Shown one piece after another: positions 45,415 through 56,788 of a stretch of 64,000 nucleotides of DNA. The stretch is taken from assembly GCA_036346205.1 (NCBI GenBank), contig JARFJB010002038.1:669501-733500 (forward strand). The letters run 5' to 3'. Under the pieces are notes generated by a model. It did not search any database. It saw only the letters and a program-made list of their open reading frames with translations, and was not told where the DNA came from. Each line of letters starts with the position of its first letter. Within the stretch, counting starts at the first letter, position 1. The translations under genes and the position numbers were made by a program. Source of the stretch: Vesta saturnalis (taxonomy: Eukaryota > Arthropoda > Insecta > Coleoptera > Lampyridae).

Positions 45415-45532
45415 CATAGAGAAAGTATAGTCTTCTACTTTCGTATAATGAGCTGTTATTCACTTGGATTTATCCTCGTGAATAACAGCTATCATTATAC
45501 GCTCGTGGAAGAATATACTATTATGAACAAAA
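45415..45532. repeat. Hairpin downstream of the recombinase gene
   Basis: CGTATAATGAGCTGTTATTCAC (left, about 45443) is mirrored by GTGAATAACAGCTATCATTATACG (right, about 45478), with outer partners TATAGTCTTCTAC and GGAAGAATATACTAT. Total span is about 115 bp. Confidence 0.8.
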
Positions 45533-45769
45533 TACGTGTACTTTAATTATTGAACTGCAATTCATTTACAATAAAACTAGTCCCAAATCTTTTAAGTACA
45601 ACAGAAGCTATACTTAAAGTAAAAGAATTTATTTTGCGACTAAATATTATTTATCAATTTACGAACTTAGGAAATACAAGTGTTTGGTTATTAAGTTAAT
45701 GTTAAAACTCTTTCATAAAAATAATCACCCCGCATTTTCTTCATATCAGAGAAGAAAAATCTTTCATTT

Positions 45770-46090
45770 TAAGTAAAGCTCTCTCTTGAGTGCTGGAGAG
45801 ACGAGAGGTAGTTTGTTTTACCGTAAAACGGTTGCAGCTCAATAATCAAAATAGACATATCTTGAGAGCTCATAAATCGATAAACAATAATTACCTACAA
45901 AATAGTTATATTTTTAAATTTTAAGCATAATTCTCACCTGTGTCGGGAAAACGAGGGTTAGTTTTACCGTAAAGCGGTTGCGGGTCAAAAATCAAAATAC
46001 GTATTTTGAGAACTCTTAAATCAATAAGCAATATTTACCTGCAGGAGTTACTTTTTCAATTTTAGTGTAGTTCTCACTTGAGTTAAATTA
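45770..46090. repeat. Partial tandem duplication in the right arm
   Basis: TTTTACCGTAAAACGGTTGC at 45818 and TTTTACCGTAAAGCGGTTGC at 45963 head two units of about 140 bp. Each continues with AATCAAAATA, GAG(A)(A/G)CTC, AAATC(A/G)ATAA and TTACCT. Only the second unit pairs with the left arm. Confidence 0.7.
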
Positions 46091-46392
46091 TTTAAAGGGT
46101 TGTTTTGGGATTAAAATGATGAGCTCAAAAATCGAAATTATATTATTTTAAAAGCTCATAAATAGCTCCTAATTCTGCCGCCATGAACGGTTCTATATTT
46201 TTATTTGTAAGAGATCGGGGAACTGGGTCGAAGTCAACTCAGCTGCCCCACTGACATTTTTAAATTCCTCTCTGGTATGACGAGCTCAAAATTTTTAATT
46301 CGCGAAATATAAAAGCTCATAAATAGCTCGTCATTTTCATGGTTTTGTTTTTCTAATTTTGCAAGGTGGAGGCGGGTAACTCGACAGACGTC

Positions 46393-46834
46393 GTTTTTAG
46401 TTGATTTTACAGCAGAGATAGCAAACCCTTTTTTTATTAAAAAAGAAAAACTATAAATTTATGTTTCCATAAAAATAAACAGAGTAGAACCAATATTAAA
46501 TTTATTTCAGTTTTGTACGTCCCTAGATTAATATTATGTGTATTAAAACCAAGCAAGAGTTCATAATTTTCTAAAATGGATTAATGAGGTACCTGTTATG
46601 CACTTTGACGAAGCAATAATAAAGTTAGCTGCACTTTCCAATAAGCGAAAAAACTATGGCCGTCGTATACAGTGTTCCAATTCTAAATACTCTGTTAAAT
46701 CGGATAAGGAATATACAGGATGGAAGCTTTTATTTAAAGTATACCTGTATACCTGCTAAACGTAGGAATTAACTTATGGAACTTTTTTGCCAGAGATATT
46801 GACTATTAGATCACTGCCATGTTATGTTTAACAT
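46393..46834. other. No gene; possible mariner end remnant
   Basis: AAAAAACTATGGCCGTCGTA at 46650 resembles a mariner right terminus but has no partner. Otherwise AT-rich. Confidence 0.35.
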
Positions 46835-47640
46835 TTAACCGCGATACCTACCCCTGTAGGCTGCTATCACATACACCGCTCATAAACATATGTTACACTA
46901 CCTCAACTTGCAAATACTATAAATATGTTGTATTTTATTTAATTTAAATAATACGGGTAGCTCGGTATATATTTTTTTCTGCGCTACCGTTCAACCCATT
47001 AATATGATACATATCCCTGGGGATATGTAACGAACATGAAAAATTATATTTAATTACTGTACGGTGTACATCTCGCAGACACGTTTTAACACGTCTGTAA
47101 CGCATCATTTGTATCCAGGTCTGTTAATCGCATCGGTGTAAGAGTGCTATTAGTTATAATGACTGATCGCGTTAGAAAAATTATGGAATTGGCTGCCAAA
47201 ACGCTACAAGAAGAAGTTACTGCAAATACTTTAAAACGGAGAAAGGCGTAAAATGATGGTTTTGTAAGTAACGACGAAGGCATGATCCATACAGTAGTGA
47301 AGACTTAGTGAAGGACAAAATTATAACCCTTCCGAGGCATCCGACGATAATACCGATGACATTTCATGGCGATAGCGATAACATATTGATATGGATACTA
47401 TTACAGACAACAGTGGCGCTACAACGCACTCAAACGTTACTAATATATGGTATGAGATTACTAAAACACCCTTAACCTTTGATATGTACGAAGATCGGAT
47501 TACTCTTAATTCCGCGATAAATAATAATCATAAAGATAAAAATCCGATTGATATTTTGAATCACTTCATTACTGATGAATGTCTGATTGTGTGATTGTTA
47601 TGTTAGTCAGCAACTTTGCAATTTTAATTTAAGCAAATCC
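46835..47640 (+). mobile_element. piggyBac-like fragment, 5' end
   Basis: TTAA at 46835-46838 is followed by CCGCGATACCTACCCCTGTA, a GC-rich terminus of piggyBac type. From about 47160 a minus-free plus-strand series of short frames follows. The last, 47391-47594, reads NIWYEITKTPLTFDMYEDR and PIDILNHFITDECLIV, which matches the WxExxxTPxxF and PLDFFxLFFTDELI boxes at the start of the piggyBac DDE domain. The catalytic remainder is missing. Confidence 0.6.
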
Positions 47641-47909
47641 TGAATACGACTAAAAATGAAATTCGTAAATTTTCAGGAATAACAATGGCTATTTATATAT
47701 ACAGCTAGGACGCGAGATCGATATCTTCTACTAATTCGATTTCTCCATTTTACTAATAATGAAACCCATGACACGACTAACAAGTTCTATAAGATTTAAC
47801 AACTACTGCAAATACTGTTAAATAATTTTAAATGCTGCCGAATAAAACACATAAATACGGGATAAAACAATATAAGTGATGTACACCAGAATGGGTACGA
47901 TTTGGCTAT

Positions 47910-49090
47910 AGCCTGTCCGGTAGAACTGAAGTATCGGATTAAAAGGATTGTCAATATGGTTCTATTGTGCTTGAAACCGCCTAATGCTTTGCTGTCTCGT
48001 ACTTATTGTACGTGACAAAGAAAGATGGATATATTATGAATAATGCCTCTATTTCTGCCGAACAAAAGCGTTTGCAACTTTCACACATAATGACAAGGCA
48101 ATAAGAATCAGATGCAGGTAGAATAGAAATTAATAGGTATAATAAATGCCAGTGGTTCTCAACACTGCTTTAACATTATATAATTTGAAGAAATGCAACT
48201 TTTGTATAATAAAAATAATAATCGATTACTAATTATAAGTAATTTCAATTGACACTTTCATTATACTTATAACAACAATAACAAATACATTTTTATTATA
48301 TTAGTAAATATTAATTAAATTACAAAGATATACTTTATAATTAAATGTAAAAATTATAATTGTCATTCGGCTTCAGATTCATACTTCCTGAGTCATCAAA
48401 TCTTGGAAAAGATCATCGTCATCACTTTCTTCAGTGTTAACTGTGAAAATAAGATCTTCATACAATCTTTCATTAACAAAAGTATCTTTAATTATTTTAT
48501 CCGTATGATCAATTTGCAATGATAACTGTTTTAATGCGTCGTTCCACGTATTAAGAACATCTTGTCTTTGCATTATATTAATGGTTAGTTTATATAACTT
48601 ACTCAAGAATAATGATAATATAGATATTGCAGTTGTTTTATTTATACATATGTACTACTAAATGGTATAATAATCATAATAGTACTTATTGACAGTATTG
48701 CATTTTATTTGGATTCTTTGTAATTAACTAAAACGTCATTACATACTTAGTAAATGAACTTTAATTAAATTGAATACCATACTTAATCGAATATTCATTA
48801 TTATGAATGGCATAAATGTTTATTATAAAAACTTGCATTCTTCCAAAATTTAAATGTAATTAAAGCAGTGTTGAGAAACTGGCATTTTAATACCTATTGA
48901 ATTTCTATTCTATGCATCTGATTCTTATTCCTTGTCATTATGTGAAAGTTGCAAACGCTTTGTTCAGAAATAGGCATTATTCATAATATATCCATCTTTC
49001 TTGTCATACAATAAGTACAGACAGCAAACATAGGTTTAAGCACAATGAACCATATTAAATCCTTTGTTAATGATAGTTCATTCTACGGCT
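47910..49090. mobile_element. Foldback element A, copy 2 (longer interior)
   Basis: This is the same element as 25812-26867, with ends AGCCTGTCCGGTAGAACTGA and a degraded right end (CTACGGCT at 49090). The interior keeps about 210 bp (48441-48650) that copy 1 has lost. It differs from copy 1 mainly by many 1-5 base deletions. Confidence 0.88.
48379..48650 (-). CDS. Small ORF in foldback element A, unrecognised
   Basis: The frame is open from about 48650 and contains an internal ATG at 48606 (MSKLYKLTINIMQRQDVLNT). It continues LKQLSLQIDHTDKIIKDTF and ends in an acidic tail (EESDDDDLFQDLMTQE). In copy 1 only the acidic tail survives. It may be the C-terminal exon of the transposase of the autonomous parent, but I recognise no domain. 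Confidence 0.35.
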
Positions 49091-50280
49091 TAATCTGCCG
49101 CTACGTAAGTACTAAAAAGAAAAATACAATTGCCTCGGATCGACCTGCTACAAGGTCGAAACAGAAGGCCCATTGCTGACGACTGTGCAAGGAAAATGGC
49201 GAGTTGGTATGTGGAATGTTAAAGGTATGCATGGTAAAAATTTGAAATGGCGAATGTAATGTATGAAAGGAAGCTTGATATTCTGTGTGTATCGGAACAA
49301 AGCGCAAAGGAAATTTAGATGGAGAATACCAGATTATAGTCAGGAGTTGAGACTTACGGCGCAAAAGAAGTTGGAGTGATCTAAGTGAAAAAAGAAAACA
49401 GTACGGTAATGCTATGCACCGGTGAATGGAAAAAAAGACCAAGAGTGTGAGAACTTCTGGAATGAAGTAGAGAACGTGTTGAACGTATGTAAGCCAAACG
49501 AAAGAGTGATGATATTGGCAGATATGAATGGATGGGTGGGTATACAAAGAGAATAACTGGACGCGATCTAGGAAAGTTGGGAGACCAAAGAGTCAATGAG
49601 AATGGTGAACGCCTGTTTGTATCTGATACTTGGTTTAAACATAAAAATGTGCATATGTATAGATGGCAAAGAGGCTAATCTAAAAGTATGATTGACTTAA
49701 TAGTGTATCATGAACGACATAGAAACCTGTTGAGAGACACAAAAGTAATACGCGGATCAGAGTGTGGATCGGGCCACTTTTTAGTTGAATCGAGTGTGTT
49801 TAGGGCAAAAGTGGGACTGGAGAAAGAAAGCAAACGTAGTGCAAACGTCGAGAATTAGGGTAGACAAATTAGTAGATAATGGTGCGAGAATGAAATGTGC
49901 AGATGCTGTGAGTAAAGAGTGGAATGTGAATGAAACAGTGTGGAACGAACAAATAAAAAATAATGACGTTGAAAGTGCATGGATAAGGTTGAAAGACTGT
50001 GTTATCAATTTTGTCATGTAGATATGTAGAAAAGGAACTATAAGTACACAGCAAAAATGGTGGAATGAATCGGTAAAAAAGACGAAAACAGATGCGTACA
50101 TGGCAATGATTGCTGCAAAAAATGAGACTAAGAAAAAGCGATTGTATGAGGTGTACAGATTAAGAAACAAGAGGAAGTGATGGCTAGGGAAAGAGAAAAA
50201 ATGCAGAATCATTTTGAGGAAACAAAGAACTTCTGGAAAAGGGTGAGGAAATGCAGGCAAGAATATTTCGGAAAGCTGTA

Positions 50281-52751
50281 CAGGGTGTTTCATTTTTGAT
50301 GTTTTCTTATGGGAAGTACCGTTTCTATTACAGATAGACAAAAAGTAATATGGGGTCCTTGTGCTCGATTTTGGTGTTAATTAAGATCCAATAGTCATAA
50401 TCAAGATATCTCTAACCGTTATTGCGCAATTACCCAAAATTGAAAAAAACGCCGATTTTGAAAAACTTTAACTTTTTTATTTCTAAATGTATCGACAAAC
50501 TGTAACAACATTCTCCAGACACTTTTTTAAGTAGAATCCGTTAGTGCATTCACATTTTTAATACCTACTTAATTCAAAAAGATATGACATAAAGTTATAT
50601 TTTTTTACATGCAAACCATAGTTGGCTATGACATTTTAAATGATATTTTTTTTATGCTTTTCAAAAATATATAACATTTCGATGCTATTTTAATAATTAA
50701 TTGATTTTTTAAGTTTTTATTATTTAGGAGGCTGAGATTTATTTAAGTAAAAACAAATGATACCTATATGTCAAATAATACATTAAAAATTGGAAGTGTG
50801 CAACAAACAAAGTGGAATTTAGTTATTAACGTGCCTAATTATACAAATTCAGAAAAATTTTGCATGTTAAGTGTTTTATATTATCCTAGGTAATAAAAAT
50901 GTAGAATCGGAATTATATTTACAAAATTTTCCTGAAAGGCAGCAGCCAAATAAAAATATTTTGGTACGGTATACTTAATAGAAATTAAAATTTTTGCTAG
51001 CTCAAAACAATATCTTAATTAATTGTAGGTTACAGAAAAATTTAATTGAATTCGGTTCTTGTAAAAATCCCAGACCAAAACTTACTTTTAAACGAAATTC
51101 TGAAGAAAATTCAATGGTCGTCTTAGGACAAGTCGAAGCAGAGCCAACAACTTCATCTAGACAAATGGTTAATCTACGCGTGTCTAGAAGCAAAGCCCTT
51201 CGAATTTTAAAGAAACACAACACCATTGCTATAGATTTCGGAAAGAACTTGACTATAGACGCCAGAAGACGGAGTACTCAGTGTTGTAACTGGTATATAA
51301 GTCAGTGCCAAAATATACCTAATTTTTCAAACTCTATTGCATCGTCAGACGAGGCGCATATCAGTATTGATGGTATTTTTAATAATCACAATTTACCTTA
51401 CTGGGCAGATACTAACGCTCATGTCAGTGTTGTCCGCAGGAGGCAAAGGAAATTTGGAATAAATGTGTGGTGCTGCATTAAAAACGGACTTTTTTATTGT
51501 CACATGTATGAAGGAACATCAAACTCAATGAAATATCTCGATATACGAATTCATTTGGAGGGATTTATAGAGAGTCTTCCTTTAGCACAATATTGCAATG
51601 TCATATTTCAGCAAGACGGAGCTCCCGCCCATAATCCCGTGTAGTTAGTGACTACTTAAATTTACGTTTTCCTAATAGCTGGATGGGAACGACAGCACCA
51701 ATTTTGTGACCTGCTCGTTCACCCAATCTTTCGCCTCTAGATTTCTTTTTATGGGTTTTTTTTTTAACATTATATACAAAAGAACTAATAGTACTGCGAA
51801 TGAGTTAAAAGAAAGTGTTCGTGTGGCTTTTACACAATTAACACCATTATCTATATATAACTCTATAAATTCAATTAGAAGACGATGCGAAGTCTGCATC
51901 CAAAAAGAGGGCGCACAGTTTGAAAAATATTTGTAGTTTTAGTGTGTTTTTTATATCGATATTTTGTGTTCATATCTTTGTTCGTTTATAGAATTAGGTA
52001 GATGTTTATATACGTATAAAAATTGGTTTGCTGTTAGATTTTTATTATCTCTGATGACGTTATATTGTTTATTTGCTTTTCATTTCAATTTGCATTTGAG
52101 GTTTTTTGATAATTTTATATTCAATCTTTAGATTTTATAATTTGTTATCATTTCACAAGAACATTACAATTAAACTTATTTGAATTACAAAATGTCTCTA
52201 AAATATTTTACTGGAAGTGAAATTTCTTTTTTGAGTAGAATATCTTCATTCAATTTCATATCTGGTTTTCTAAACCAACTGTTATCCTTAATAAATATAC
52301 CAATTAAGAAAAACTTAAAAAAATCAATTAATTATTAAAATAGCATAGAGGTGTTATATATTTTTAAAAAGGACCAAAAAATGTCATTTACAAATGTTAT
52401 AGCCAACTATGGTTTCCATATAAAAGAATACAACTTTATATCATATCTTTTTTAGTTAAGAAGGTATTAAAAATGTGAATGCACTAACGGATTCTACTTA
52501 AAAAAAGTGCCTTGAGAATGTTTTTTTACAGTTCGTCGATACATTTAGAAATAACAGTTATTCAAGTTTTTCAAAATCGCCATTTTTTTCAATTTTGGCT
52601 AATTACGCAATAACGATCAGAGATATCATGATTATGCCTACTGGATCTTATTTAACACCAAAATCGGGCACAAAGACCCCATATTACTTTTTGTCTATCT
52701 GTAATAGAAAGGGTACTTCCCATAAGAAAACATCGAAAATGAACTACCCTG
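50281..52751 (+). mobile_element. TA-flanked transposon with arms of about 440 bp
   Basis: The left end is CAGGGTGTTTCATTTTTGAT after TA (50279-50280); the right, reversed, is CAGGGTAGTTCATTTTCGAT, followed by TA (52752-52753). Arms 50281-50725 and about 52312-52751 are mirror copies (TTATGGGAAGTACC, GTCTATCTGTAATAGAAA and TAATAATTAATTGATTTTTT words). The interior carries a DDE_3-type transposase gene on the plus strand. It interrupts the LINE endonuclease-RT linker. Confidence 0.9.
50994..51936 (+). pseudogene. Transposase, IS630/Tc1/mariner-type DDE, disrupted
   Basis: The first frame (to 51644) ends the helix-turn-helix part near VSRSKALRILKKH. It then shows RRSTQCCNWYISQC, IASSDEAHISIDGIFNNHNL (first Asp), PYWADTNAHVS, GINVWCCIKNGLF and VIFQQDGAPAH (second Asp, codon at 51615). 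After a frame change, PARSPNLSPLDFFLW (about 51705-51750) supplies the likely third Asp (codon at 51740). This order and the PLDFFLWG box are typical of a transposase group widespread in insects. The last part, SIRRRCEVCIQKEGAQFE, is the normal C-terminus. The N-terminal DNA-binding region left of 50994 is not recognisable. Confidence 0.82.
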
Positions 52752-54399
52752 TACAGTAGTGAGGAAAATAAGACTGAAGGGTAAAATAAGGAGAATGTAG
52801 AAGGAATGGTGAATGAAAGTGAGACGGATATTGGGATAAATGAGGTAGAGAAAACAGTAGGAAGGTTGAAAACGGTGAAATGCTGAATTATGGAGGTGCA
52901 AATATTATATGAAGATTGTGTAAATTATTCCATGTATGCCCTTAAGTGTGGAAAAGTGCCGAGTGATTGGAAGAGCGCGATCATTGTACCACTGTATAAG
53001 GGTAAGGGGAACAAGAGTGATTGCAAGAATTACAGAAGAATAAGTTTGCTCAGTGTATCTGGGGTAAAGTATTTGGAAGAGTACTGATTGATAGAGTACG
53101 AGAAACTACAAAAACTAAGATTTGGGATGTGTAGGGTGGCTTCATGCTAGGGAGAAGATGTGTTGATCAGATGGTTTCTCCCCAGCAGGTGATGGTAAAG
53201 TGAGTGTAAAAAGGAAGCTGTACTGTGCGTTTGTAGATCTGAAGAAAGCATATGACAAGGTAAATAGGGAGAAGCTGTGGGAAATATTAAACAAATATGG
53301 CGTAAGTAAAGGTGTAATAAACGGAATAAGGGCAGTATGTACAGGTAGACGGGCATGTGTTAGGGTCAGACGTGGTGTGACTGAATACTTTAATATTGAG
53401 CAAGGAGTGCGACTAGGCTGTGTGATATCACCGTGGTTGTTCAATGTATACATGGAAAAATGTGTTAGGCAAGCATGTACCGATACAGATGGTATAATGG
53501 TTGGTGACGTAAATGTGTACCAGTTCTCGCGTATGCAGATGACACAGTCTTATTAAGTGACAGTGCGGATGAGCTACAAACTGCTCTGAGGAAGTTTGTT
53601 ATATTCTGTGAGAGCATGGACCTAAAGATAAACGTAAACAAAACTAAGATTGTGGCGTTCAATCGGGAAGATGAAAAAGAGAGTAGAGTATTTACCCTGC
53701 AAGATGAAATTGTGGAACAAGTGGACGAGTTGGTATATCCGGGTAGAATGTTAAGGGTGCTACAATGGACGGCGAGATTGGACGAAGGGTCAATGTTGGA
53801 AGAAAAGTGATTGGAAGTATGTGGGCGATAATGAGAAACGAAACCATGAGCCTAGCTGCGAAACGAGCAAATCTATAATGGCGTGTTTGTCTCGTCAGTA
53901 TTGTATAGAAGTGAGATATGGGTATGTCAAAAAAAGCACGGAAGAAAAATAAATGCTGTGGGTATGAGATTCTTGAGACGCGCATGTGGTAAAAAGAGAA
54001 GGGATAAGATAAAAAAGAGTGTATAATGAAGGAGTGTGGCGAGGAAAAGACAATGATAGATAGGTATAAAAGTAGTACAATAAGTTGGTTTGGCCACTTT
54101 GAGAGAATGAACAATACAAGATTAACGAAGCAAACATATGTAGGTGTGGTTAGAGGTAAGGCCGGATCTGGTAGGCCGCGAAAACTTGGGTGAATGCAGT
54201 AGAATCTATGATAAAAGATAAAGAGTTTTAAAAATAAAAGGCCATGTCAGAAGTAATGAATGAATCTTGCGGAAGCTAGGGAGGGAACAGAGATAGGAAA
54301 GCATGGAGAAAGATTGTGAATGAAAAATAAATAAGAGGCAGGGATTGTTTTTCCTATCCCACAAGGGATTGGCCTGAATGTTATGTTACACCAGAAGAT

Positions 54400-55850
54400 A
54401 TACACATAACGTTATAGTTTATGCTGGAAAAGGAAACAGATGTACAGAAGACGGATTTTCATATGGCCGGTCAGAAGTACGGTCCTCGAGATGCGCACGA
54501 AATTCGTACGGTAGTGGAACTGTGACACGTCTTGTACATCGTATCAAGCGACAAACACAGTAGTGCAGTGTCGTATTAAGCTAGTGAGTAATGGAGTTTA
54601 AAAGTAAACTAAACAAATGTGTTTTACACAGTCAAACTCGTGAAGTGATCTCTAATGTATTTACGTTTCAGTGTTCCTTGTTAAGTGTTCTTCAAAAATA
54701 TATTATAATAACATTATACAATACTTTGGCATGCCATTAGTACACGAACATTCAGTTGTTAGAATTTAATGACCTTTTAATTACTTCTTGTATTGACGAG
54801 ATATCTTTTGTACATATAGAAAGTTCACAATGTGATTGTAATGAGAAAGAGATTAGCATAAATATTATTTACTAATAATTCAGTTAAATTATTCAAATTA
54901 GTTTCTTAATATGATGATTTACATTTGTACCTAATAATCATAATGTGATTTTTTGAATTTATCCCTTAGTACGTCTTAATGCACGACTCGCACAAAGAGT
55001 TTGCATTTCATTTTTCCGAATACTTTCTCTGTCTAACACTGACTGACTTGAACCAGATACAAGTTATCCCATTGGCTATATGAAAATCCGTCTGCTGTAA
55101 ATGTTGGTCACTCACATTCTATTGTAATGAAACTTTTTCAATCACTGCAGCCAAAAGAAGGTCGAATGATTTTCGTTATTTAATAAAGAAGTAATCTATT
55201 GCGACACAAAAGGAAGAGGTGAAGTTATTAGCAGAGAACGGAATAATGTAAAAATTATACAATGGGTTAAGAGGCCTGTTCTAATGATTTCTAGCAAACC
55301 TTCTCATGGAGCAAGACTTGTATCTACAGGTAATTAATAATATATTTTAATCTCTTTATGCAATCGTTTTGGTTAAATTTAGGTAAAAGAAACAGGAAAG
55401 GTGACGAAGTGTTTAAACCAAAGATAGACTATAATCAGGCTAAAAAAGGGGTGGACTTCAGTGATTAAACATCTTCATACCATTCCATAATATAGAAAAG
55501 CATGACTTAGTGCAGGTGAGAAAAAACATGTCGTAAATTGAGGTACAATAATTGTTAAATATTTAATATGTTGTATTTTAGAAAGGTAATACTTGAACTG
55601 TTACTTGGTACCACCACAGTAAAGCATATGTTGCAGATAATATGAAAAACTCAGCATTACTGAATTTAGGAGACAATTATTAGAAACATTAGCGTTCCCG
55701 AATCTGACGAAAAAAAGAGAAACAATTCTAGAAAAAAGTTCACACATTAAAACAAACGATGAAGAATTGTAATGGAAACATGTTAGTAGAGTGACCAGTT
55801 ATTGTGACGATGTCCAAGCAAGCCTGGGTTTTGTCTAGCATGTTTTAATG
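54400..55850 (+). pseudogene. piggyBac transposase relic (C-terminal two-thirds)
   Basis: Short plus-strand frames match successive parts of a piggyBac transposase: ARNNVKII-type and WVKRPVLMISSKPSHGA near 55235-55310, then (after a possible short intron, GTAATTAATA...TTTAG, 55330-55381) GKRNRKGDEVFKPK, DYNQAKKGVDFSD (third catalytic Asp region, about 55425-55470), ELLLGTTTVK, ITEFRRQLLETLAFP-like and a C-terminal SYCDDVQASLGF. The 54400-54560 stretch may be the upstream part but is less certain. Stops and frame changes throughout. Confidence 0.65.
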
Positions 55851-55859
55851 AGATTCCTA

Positions 55860-56330
55860 ATTAATTTTGTTATATAATTTGTAATCTAAAAATGTTAATT
55901 ATTTGTAACAAGTGTAGGTAGCGGATCGCGAAAATTTTATTATTGCAATAAATGTTTGTCAAATCGCCATTGTTACCACGATAGAAAAGATAATTAGTGG
56001 ATTTTTAATACCTTGATTAATACGTCGTAATTTGATGTTTTCAAAATATTTTATTCACATATTTTATGTAAGGAATGTGCGATTGTTTGTAACTAATATT
56101 TGGGTAGGGTTGAAAAACACATGATGGGATTTGAGTAGCAGGTGTACGCTTAAAAACTGCTTTACTGAAGGGGAGTAACGAATCATTGGAATTTCTTATG
56201 TGCACATTCTTGATGTAAAAATGTCACTAGTTAGCACTAGTTAGTAATTAATTACTAACGGTACACACTGCAATCAAATAGTACACACTGTAATCAAATA
56301 CGTCTTTGTTTGGTACTTAAACTCGAGACC
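55860..56330. other. No gene recognised
   Basis: AT-rich. A short direct repeat (GTACACACTG(C/T)AATCAAATA) occurs twice in tandem at 56261-56300. Confidence 0.4.
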
Positions 56331-56333
56331 TAA

Positions 56334-56719
56334 TGTAGGGTTTGTTACGGACGAATACATATTTTAAAATTAATATATGAAACTGTTCCAACGTAAATTA
56401 ATGTTTCTTGTTTTTTTTTACTTTTCAAAGATGGGGGTTGATTGCGGGAGTAAATATAGTTAGTTTTGAAATCGAGGGGGAAGGGGAGTTAGAGTGTCGA
56501 CGGAGCCAGATCGAGAGGGTTAATTAAATACCTTCATTGTAAACAGTTTGTCTTTAAAAAAATTCTTGAGTGTACGTTTTCTTTTGGGTTAGCCAACGCT
56601 AATTTGTCTTTTCTTTCATGTGTTAGTTTTAATGTGTTTTTCAAATATTAATCTATAAATAAGTAACTCTTTTTGAAGTTAAACCGCGTATGTTAATGAT
56701 TTGTGTCTGTGATCAATTA

Positions 56720-56788
<69 letters not shown>

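Larger units (their letters stand above)
41983..46385. mobile_element. 4.4-kb unit with about 400-bp terminal inverted repeats
   Basis: The inverted arms are 41983-42375 and about 45960-46385. They share, in mirrored order, GAGCTATTTATGAGC, TTTTGAGCTCGTCATAC, CTTACAAATAAAAATAT, CCCAAAACAACCCTTTA, GCAGGTAAATATTG and TTGACCCGCAA. Outside the arms AGACGTC occurs on both sides (41976-41982 and 46386-46392), a candidate 7-bp target duplication. The interior holds a tRNA-like gene, a nested MITE (42887-44015) and a tyrosine recombinase gene (44238-45293). The right arm is extended by a partial repeat of its inner 140 bp (45820-45945). Long TIRs and a 7-10-bp duplication are typical of MULEs, but no MULE transposase is seen. 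Confidence 0.7.
49190..54250 (+). pseudogene. LINE ORF2 remnants, many frameshifts
   Basis: Endonuclease motifs: RVGMWNVKG and MKG-LDILCV near 49200-49290, MILADMNGWVG near 49510, SMIDLIVYH near 49690 and GSGHFLVES near 49765 (the usual GSDH with D changed to G). RT: VPSDWKSAIIVPLYKGKGNK (52955-53010), CAFVDLKKAYDKVNREKLWE (motif A, about 53226-53280), FNIEQGVRLGCVISPWLFNV (motif B, about 53390-53450), YADD at 53532-53543 (motif C), then MDLKINVNKTKIVAFN and VEQVDELVY. C-terminal: RFLRRACGK, WFGHFERMN and GRPRKLG-like. A frame change lies just before YADD, with more in the endonuclease. Confidence 0.85.
49095..54375 (+). mobile_element. Non-LTR retrotransposon (endonuclease plus RT), split by a DNA transposon
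   Basis: The plus-strand order is endonuclease (49.2-50.2 kb), a 2.47-kb TA-flanked insertion (50281-52751), RT (52.9-53.6 kb) and C-terminal domain with 3' tail (53.6-54.37 kb). The tail matches the truncated copy at 32660. The sequence reads smoothly across the insertion from GGAAAGCTG to CAGTAGTGAGG once the insertion and one TA are disregarded. Confidence 0.88.

Noticed and set aside
49781..50341. Minus-strand 186-codon ORF rich in Phe, Ser and His
   Set aside because: It is antisense to the LINE endonuclease region, whose motifs are clear on the plus strand.
53142..54137. Several minus-strand ORFs over 100 codons
   Set aside because: All lie opposite LINE RT motifs A, B and C and show typical reverse-frame composition.
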